Of a stretch of DNA of 64,000 nt, positions 60,025-64,000 are shown piece after piece. The position numbers and the translations under genes were made by a program. The first letter of the stretch is position 1, and each line of letters starts with the position of its first letter. The DNA is from Cohnella rhizoplanae. GTDB lineage: Bacteria > Bacillota > Bacilli > Paenibacillales > Paenibacillaceae. The notes below the pieces were generated by a model. It saw only the letters and a list, made by a program, of their open reading frames with translations. It had not been told where the DNA came from and did not search any database. Location of the stretch: the NCBI RefSeq assembly GCF_948329515.1, contig NZ_CAOJCN010000013.1, positions 120,048 through 184,047 on the forward strand, given 5' to 3'.

Positions 60025-61482
60025 TTAGAGGGAGTAGTTCGGCGCTTCCTTCGTGATCTGCACGTCGTGCGGGTGGCTCTCCCGAAGCCCGGCGCCCGTG
60101 ATCCGGACGAACTCGGTGTCGTTCTTCAGCTCGTCCAGCGTCGCCGTGCCGCAGTAGCCCATGCCGGAGCGCAGTCCGCCGAGCAGCTGGTGCAGCGTAT
60201 CGCGCAGGGGACCCTTGTACGGCAGGCGGCCCTCGATGCCCTCGGGCACGAGCTTGGAGTCGTCCTCCTGGAAGTAACGGTCCTTGGACCCTTCCTTCAT
60301 CGCGCCGATAGAGCCCATGCCCCGGTAAGACTTGTACCGGCGGCCTTGGTAGATCTCCGACTCGCCCGGGCTCTCCTCTGTACCCGCGAACAGGCTGCCG
60401 AGCATGACCGCGCTCGCGCCCGCCGCGATGGCCTTGGTGATCTCGCCCGAATACTTGATGCCGCCGTCCGCGATGATCGGAATGTTGTACTCGCGTGCGA
60501 CGGTCGCGCAGTCGTAGATGGCCGTAATCTGCGGCACGCCGATGCCCGCGATGACGCGCGTCGTGCAGATGGAGCCCGGCCCGATGCCGACCTTGACCAC
60601 GGACGCGCCGGCCTCGATCAGGTCGCGCGTCGCTTCGCCGGTCGCTACGTTGCCGGCCACGATCGTCAGTTCAGGGAACCGCTCGCGGAGCTTGCGGACC
60701 ATGGTGACGATGTCGATGTGATGGCCATGCGCCGAATCGACGACGAGCACGTCTACGCCCGACTTGACCAGCGCGTCGGCGCGTTCGAACGTATCCTTGG
60801 AGACGCCTACGGCAGCGCCCGCGAGCAGGCGGCCTTGCTTGTCCTTGGCCGCGTTCGGGAACTGAATCGCCTTCTCGATATCCTTGATGGTGATGAGGCC
60901 CTTAAGCGTATTGGTGTCGTCGACGAGCGGCAGCTTCTCGATCTTGTGCTGCTGCAGCAGCAGCTCGGCTTGCTGTAGCGTTGTGCCGACAGGAGCGGTG
61001 ACGAGTTTCTCGCTGGTCATCACTTCTTTGATCTTGATGGAGTAGTCGTGCACGAAGCGCAGATCGCGGTTCGTCAGGATACCGACCAGCTTGCCATCGC
61101 CGTCCGTGATCGGTACGCCCGAGATCCGGTACTTGCCCATCAGTTCCTCTGCGTCGTATACGTGATGGTCCGGCGTCAGCGAGAACGGGTTGGTGATGAC
61201 CCCGCTCTCCGAGCGCTTCACGCGGTCCACTTCCTCTGCCTGCTGCGCGACGGACATGTTCTTATGAATGATGCCGATGCCGCCTTCGCGGGCGATGGCG
61301 ATCGCCAGAGCCGATTCCGTGACCGTATCCATCCCGGCGCTGATCAACGGAATATTCAGCTTCACCGAAGGGCTGAGCGTTGTCTGTACGCTGACGTCCC
61401 TCGGCAGAATCGACGACTTGCGAGGGATGAGCAGGACGTCGTCGAACGTCAAGCCTTCCTTGGCGAATTTATTTTGCCACAC
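60025..61482 (-). CDS. guaB: Inosine-5'-monophosphate dehydrogenase
   Basis: A 485-residue enzyme oxidising IMP to XMP, the first step toward GMP. AKEGLTFDDVLLIP opens the barrel, two CBS domains lie at about 95-205, GIGPGSICTTRVIAGIGVPQ holds the catalytic Cys, and YRGMGSIGAM and EGIEGRLPYKGPL complete the active site. GTG 61482 follows AAAGGAGG at 9 nt; the frame extends upstream to 61509 without a binding site. Confidence 0.97.
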   Translation of the reverse strand: MWQNKFAKEGLTFDDVLLIPRKSSILPRDVSVQTTLSPSVKLNIPLISAGMDTVTESALAIAIAREGGIGIIHKNMSVAQQAEEVDRVKRSESGVITNPFSLTPDHHVYDAEELMGKYRISGVPITDGDGKLVGILTNRDLRFVHDYSIKIKEVMTSEKLVTAPVGTTLQQAELLLQQHKIEKLPLVDDTNTLKGLITIKDIEKAIQFPNAAKDKQGRLLAGAAVGVSKDTFERADALVKSGVDVLVVDSAHGHHIDIVTMVRKLRERFPELTIVAGNVATGEATRDLIEAGASVVKVGIGPGSICTTRVIAGIGVPQITAIYDCATVAREYNIPIIADGGIKYSGEITKAIAAGASAVMLGSLFAGTEESPGESEIYQGRRYKSYRGMGSIGAMKEGSKDRYFQEDDSKLVPEGIEGRLPYKGPLRDTLHQLLGGLRSGMGYCGTATLDELKNDTEFVRITGAGLRESHPHDVQITKEAPNYSL

Positions 61483-61541
61483 GAACAATTTCCTCCTTTG
61501 GAAATGCAAAATTATAGATTAGCCGAATTGAATTATAGGCA

Positions 61542-61570
61542 ATCTTAGCAGAGGCTCTAGGGGCTGTCAA
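61542..61570 (-). promoter_or_regulatory. Promoter of guaB
   Basis: On the minus strand a perfect TTGACA (61570-61565), a 17-bp spacer and TAAGAT (61547-61542), about 60 bp ahead of the start. Confidence 0.75.
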
Positions 61571-61619
61571 GGATGCCGCGGCGCCGTTCATCCGGCGATC
61601 CGCGCGTCTCGGCTCGCCA

Positions 61620-62360
61620 TTAATTGTCACGCGATTGAGGTTCCTTCGATGCGCCGTCAAGGCGGGCTTCGAAGCCATCCAGCAGCACGTCCAGGCCAAA
61701 GCCGAACTCGGCGTCCCAGTCGACGGCGGTCGTGTGCACGGCTAGTCTAACCATATTCGGATACCGCTCCTCGGAGAGCGCTTCGAACCGTTCGCGCTGG
61801 CGATGTCCGTGCTCGCTCGGACTCAGGGCGGCTTCCTTGGCTTGCGAGGTCAAGCGGCTCTCTTCCTCCACAAACCCGTAAATGTAGCTCTTGAGAATCG
61901 AAGCCAGCCATGGCGTCTGGCGATCCGCGAAGCCGGCCTTGGTCAACGTACCGAATAAATATTCGATCTGAGCGAGGCGGCCGGGACTGGCCGCGAAGGT
62001 CGCATTCATGATGGATACCGCATCGGGGTAACGCCGTAGCGCCTGACGAAACCCCTCCGCCCATCGCCGAATCTGTTCGCGCCACGGCCGCCCCTCGTCC
62101 GGATAAGCGATATCGGCGCTAATCCGCTCGGCCAGCCAATGAAGCAATTGCTCCTTGTCCTTCACATGATAATACAGCGCCGGCGCCTTTACGCCGAGCG
62201 TATCGGCGATTTTGCGCATGCTCAGGCGCTCCAGACCGGTCTCCCGCAATAACTGCAGCACGACGTTCTCGATCCGCGGCCGGTCAAGCGGCGTATGCAG
62301 CTGTTCCTGTCTCTCTTCTCCCGATTCCCCTGCAGCAGGCCGGACTCGCCTTCTTGCCAT
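61620..62360 (-). CDS. TetR-family regulator with TetR_C domain
   Basis: A 246-residue regulator. After a basic N-terminus, LDRPRIENVVLQLLRETGLERLSM and RKIADTLGVKAPALYYHVKDKEQLL form the helix-turn-helix; the rest (ERISADIAYPDEGRPWREQIRRW onward) resembles the C-terminal domain of tetracycline repressors. No resistance gene is adjacent. The divergent gene downstream of its promoter (62458) is the nearest possible target. Confidence 0.85.
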   Translation of the reverse strand: MARRRVRPAAGESGEERQEQLHTPLDRPRIENVVLQLLRETGLERLSMRKIADTLGVKAPALYYHVKDKEQLLHWLAERISADIAYPDEGRPWREQIRRWAEGFRQALRRYPDAVSIMNATFAASPGRLAQIEYLFGTLTKAGFADRQTPWLASILKSYIYGFVEEESRLTSQAKEAALSPSEHGHRQRERFEALSEERYPNMVRLAVHTTAVDWDAEFGFGLDVLLDGFEARLDGASKEPQSRDN

Positions 62361-62457
62361 CTTCGACCTCCGATTTGTTTTGACAATTATAACATAATGA
62401 ATTAATATAACATCGTTAAATTGTAATTTATTAGTGTTAAATAGATGGAGGGGGGCT

Positions 62458-63135
62458 ATGACCTTGGATAAAAAATTACTTCAGTCAATCAATCAAATAT
62501 TAGCCGTTAGTTGGAGAGGGATCTGGTCGCAAGAGGAGCGCGAACTACGCCGTATATTCAATGAATTCGGCGATCGGGCATATGGCGCGTGGATCGTGAA
62601 GTTCATGGCTCCTGTTTTTGAACGCCTTACTGAAGAGGGATACCAGGTGAACGGAGGCTTCAATCTTCGCGACTCGATGGAAAACTGGGGACCGCCGGAA
62701 GAACGGGAACGATGCGCTTGGTACGTGGTAAAGGATCAGGAGGGACTGCCTATATCTACGCTGGTTCTGCAAGTCTATCATTCGCATGCTGCTTTTCATA
62801 TCCCGCGTGCACCGAGGCTATTCGCGCTGGAGGTTACCAAGCGGTCCGACATCATTCGTGCCCTATCCCATGCCTCCAATCGCGTGCGCTGGGATCTGCC
62901 TGCGGAGCGGTTGCCGGCTGCACCATCTACAGGCGCTCATGCGATACGCTGGGAATACGCTACCGACGTATCCGTCGGCGACTGTCTAGCACCCAACGAT
63001 GAGGGCTTGCTGTCGAATTGGCTTGTGGACGAACAGCTTGGCCACTGGGGAAGGCATGGTTGGGAGCTGATCAATGCGGTGCCGACCGAAGGTAAGATCA
63101 TTGCCTTCTTTAAAAGGCCTGTACTTGAGCAGTAA
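62458..63135 (+). CDS. DUF6022-like protein with a DUF4177-like C-terminus
   Basis: A 225-residue soluble protein starting at ATG 62458 behind GGAGGGGGG. The C-terminal part (IRWEYATDVSVGDCL, then LVDEQLGHWGRHGWELINAV) resembles the DUF4177 pattern of a KWEY strand and a GxxGWEL motif. I believe the full length corresponds to a Paenibacillaceae family (DUF6022), without certainty. Function unknown. It is divergent from the TetR regulator. Confidence 0.6.
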   Translation: MTLDKKLLQSINQILAVSWRGIWSQEERELRRIFNEFGDRAYGAWIVKFMAPVFERLTEEGYQVNGGFNLRDSMENWGPPEERERCAWYVVKDQEGLPISTLVLQVYHSHAAFHIPRAPRLFALEVTKRSDIIRALSHASNRVRWDLPAERLPAAPSTGAHAIRWEYATDVSVGDCLAPNDEGLLSNWLVDEQLGHWGRHGWELINAVPTEGKIIAFFKRPVLEQ

Positions 63136-63179
63136 AGAAAGGCATTATCCGTGCGGTACATCAGAGCGGCTGGTCCAAG

Positions 63180-63413
63180 TTACTCGCCGCTATCGCTCGC
63201 CGCACCCGCAGAGGCGGTTCCCGCCCCATTATCGCTTGGACCGTCCTCTGTTTCCTGCGTACCGCTCTGATCGGCTAATGCCGCCATGCTCCACATCCAT
63301 TGCTCCGTCTGCCACTTAGCGCTCGACGTCGATGCCTGCGCCCCATTGCCCCAGAATGCTCCACCGATACTAATGGCCAGCGCCAACGTACTTGCCGCAA
63401 TGATTTTTGACAT
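63180..63413 (-). CDS. Small secreted protein, unknown
   Basis: A 77-residue protein. Signal peptide MSKIIAASTLALAISIGGAFWGNGAQA, cleavage near 27. The mature 50 residues hold a Trp/Gln/Met stretch (WQTEQWMWSMAALADQ) and an acidic Gly/Ser tail. A weak purine-rich binding site precedes ATG. I do not recognise it. Confidence 0.55.
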   Translation of the reverse strand: MSKIIAASTLALAISIGGAFWGNGAQASTSSAKWQTEQWMWSMAALADQSGTQETEDGPSDNGAGTASAGAASDSGE

Positions 63414-63479
63414 ATACCTATCCGCCTTCCGAGATCGTTTGATTAGTTTATACCAACATATTACCCCGGTTATTTGAAC

Positions 63480-63925
63480 TGTATATTAAATCCGGCTTAA
63501 GGATTTCTGAATGTTGAGGATTATTTTTGAAATCGTAATCGCCAGCCAGCCATTATCTTCTTATCTTTAGCCCTCGGTCTCGCGTTGGGTGGTCCATCGG
63601 CGTCTCTGGTCGTCCATCATACGGACCCTAGTTCCGTTATCTCCGCACATGCATCCTGTTATCGTTCACTCACGGACCCACGATCCGTTATTTGCGGATA
63701 TCGAGGCCATTTTCGCCGTTTTATGCGATCCATAGCGTCTCTCCGGTCCACAAACTTAGCATAATAGCCGGCCTTGGCCCAATAGCGGCTCCTGTGTCCG
63801 TGACCTCACACAAGACTCGCCACTCAGCATGCTTTTAGGCCGTCATCGATTGTTTGCAGCATAAGTTAACGACTGACTCGCAACATCCGTAACAATTTCC
63901 GAACCTCATCCATCTTCCGCACACA
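63480..63925. repeat. Intergenic region with degenerate CGGACCC/CCGTTAT repeats
   Basis: No gene can be supported in this stretch. CGGACCC followed after 4-7 bp by CCGTTAT occurs at 63622 and 63673, exactly 51 bp apart, with decayed relatives (GGTCC, CCGTT) before and after. The surrounding sequence is AT-richer than the genes. Confidence 0.5.
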
Positions 63926-63960
63926 ACAAAAAGAACCACCCTCCGAAGAAGGTGGTTCTC
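63926..63960 (-). terminator. Terminator of the rRNA operon
   Basis: AGAACCACC (63932-63940) pairs with GGTGGTTCT (63951-63959); on minus it ends in TTTTTGTTG, 16 bp after the 5S gene. Confidence 0.85.
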
Positions 63961-63975
63961 TTGTGCTGCTTATCG

Positions 63976-64000
63976 GCCTGGCGGCGTCCTACTCTCCCGG
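63976..64000 (-). rRNA. 5S ribosomal RNA, 3' end (partial)
   Basis: The minus strand reads GAGAGTAGGACGCCGCCAGG near the edge, matching the conserved 3' end of Firmicutes 5S rRNA. The rest, and presumably 23S and 16S, lie beyond the window. Confidence 0.85.

Overview
The window looks like a chromosomal segment of a high-GC, spore-forming, motile member of the Firmicutes, most likely Paenibacillaceae (Cohnella- or Paenibacillus-like). Supporting signs are the protein sequences themselves, G+C-rich coding with AGGAGG-type ribosome binding sites and frequent GTG/TTG starts, a small acid-soluble spore protein (sspP), a Spo0E-like protein, YesM/YesN-type two-component systems with sugar ABC transporters, and the gene order 5S rRNA - guaB - dacA - pdxS - pdxT - serS - tRNA-Ser. 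In Bacillus that last block lies close to the replication origin, so the origin is probably to the right of this window.

Layout. 0-4 kb: acetyltransferase end, a zinc-ribbon protein, motAB, a 51-bp hairpin repeat array and a glucosaminidase-like protein. 4-10.3 kb: tadA preceded by a dense DnaA-box cluster, a Spo0E-like gene, and a response regulator/kinase/ABC exporter unit. 10.3-17 kb: LacI regulator, tRNA-Arg, a kinase-like gene, two more repeat arrays, and two near-identical P-type (ArsB/NhaD-like) permeases headed by a candidate switch-like leader RNA. 17-24.5 kb: a large beta-helix/PKD/FN3/NPCBM secreted protein and a run of small genes, including a lipoprotein-type signal peptidase and a cupin with a Met-rich tail. 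24.5-31.2 kb: a nagB-like/lacI/esterase group sharing an ATCGAT-centred operator, an L,D-transpeptidase, a YtrA-type regulator pair, tRNA-Pro and an AT-rich Imm11-like gene.

31.4-51.6 kb is dominated by carbohydrate uptake. Two complete kinase/regulator/binding-protein/permease/permease modules point outward from each other and flank a hydrolase-TetR-cupin group and an operon (amidohydrolase, DgaE-like ammonia lyase, DgaF-like aldolase, KDG kinase, GntR). Together these enzymes could convert an acylated amino-sugar acid to pyruvate and glyceraldehyde 3-phosphate. Neither module carries its own ATPase, which suggests a shared MsmX-type ATPase elsewhere.

51.8-64 kb: a lipoprotein, a YitT-family protein, sspP with two small companions, a tRNA-Ser gene with a nearby partial copy of its 3' end, then the serS-pdxT-pdxS-dacA-guaB block, a TetR regulator, small genes, a degenerate repeat region and the 3' end of a 5S rRNA gene. 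No insertion sequences, prophage or CRISPR arrays were seen. All functional calls are from sequence motifs and family knowledge; no searches were run.
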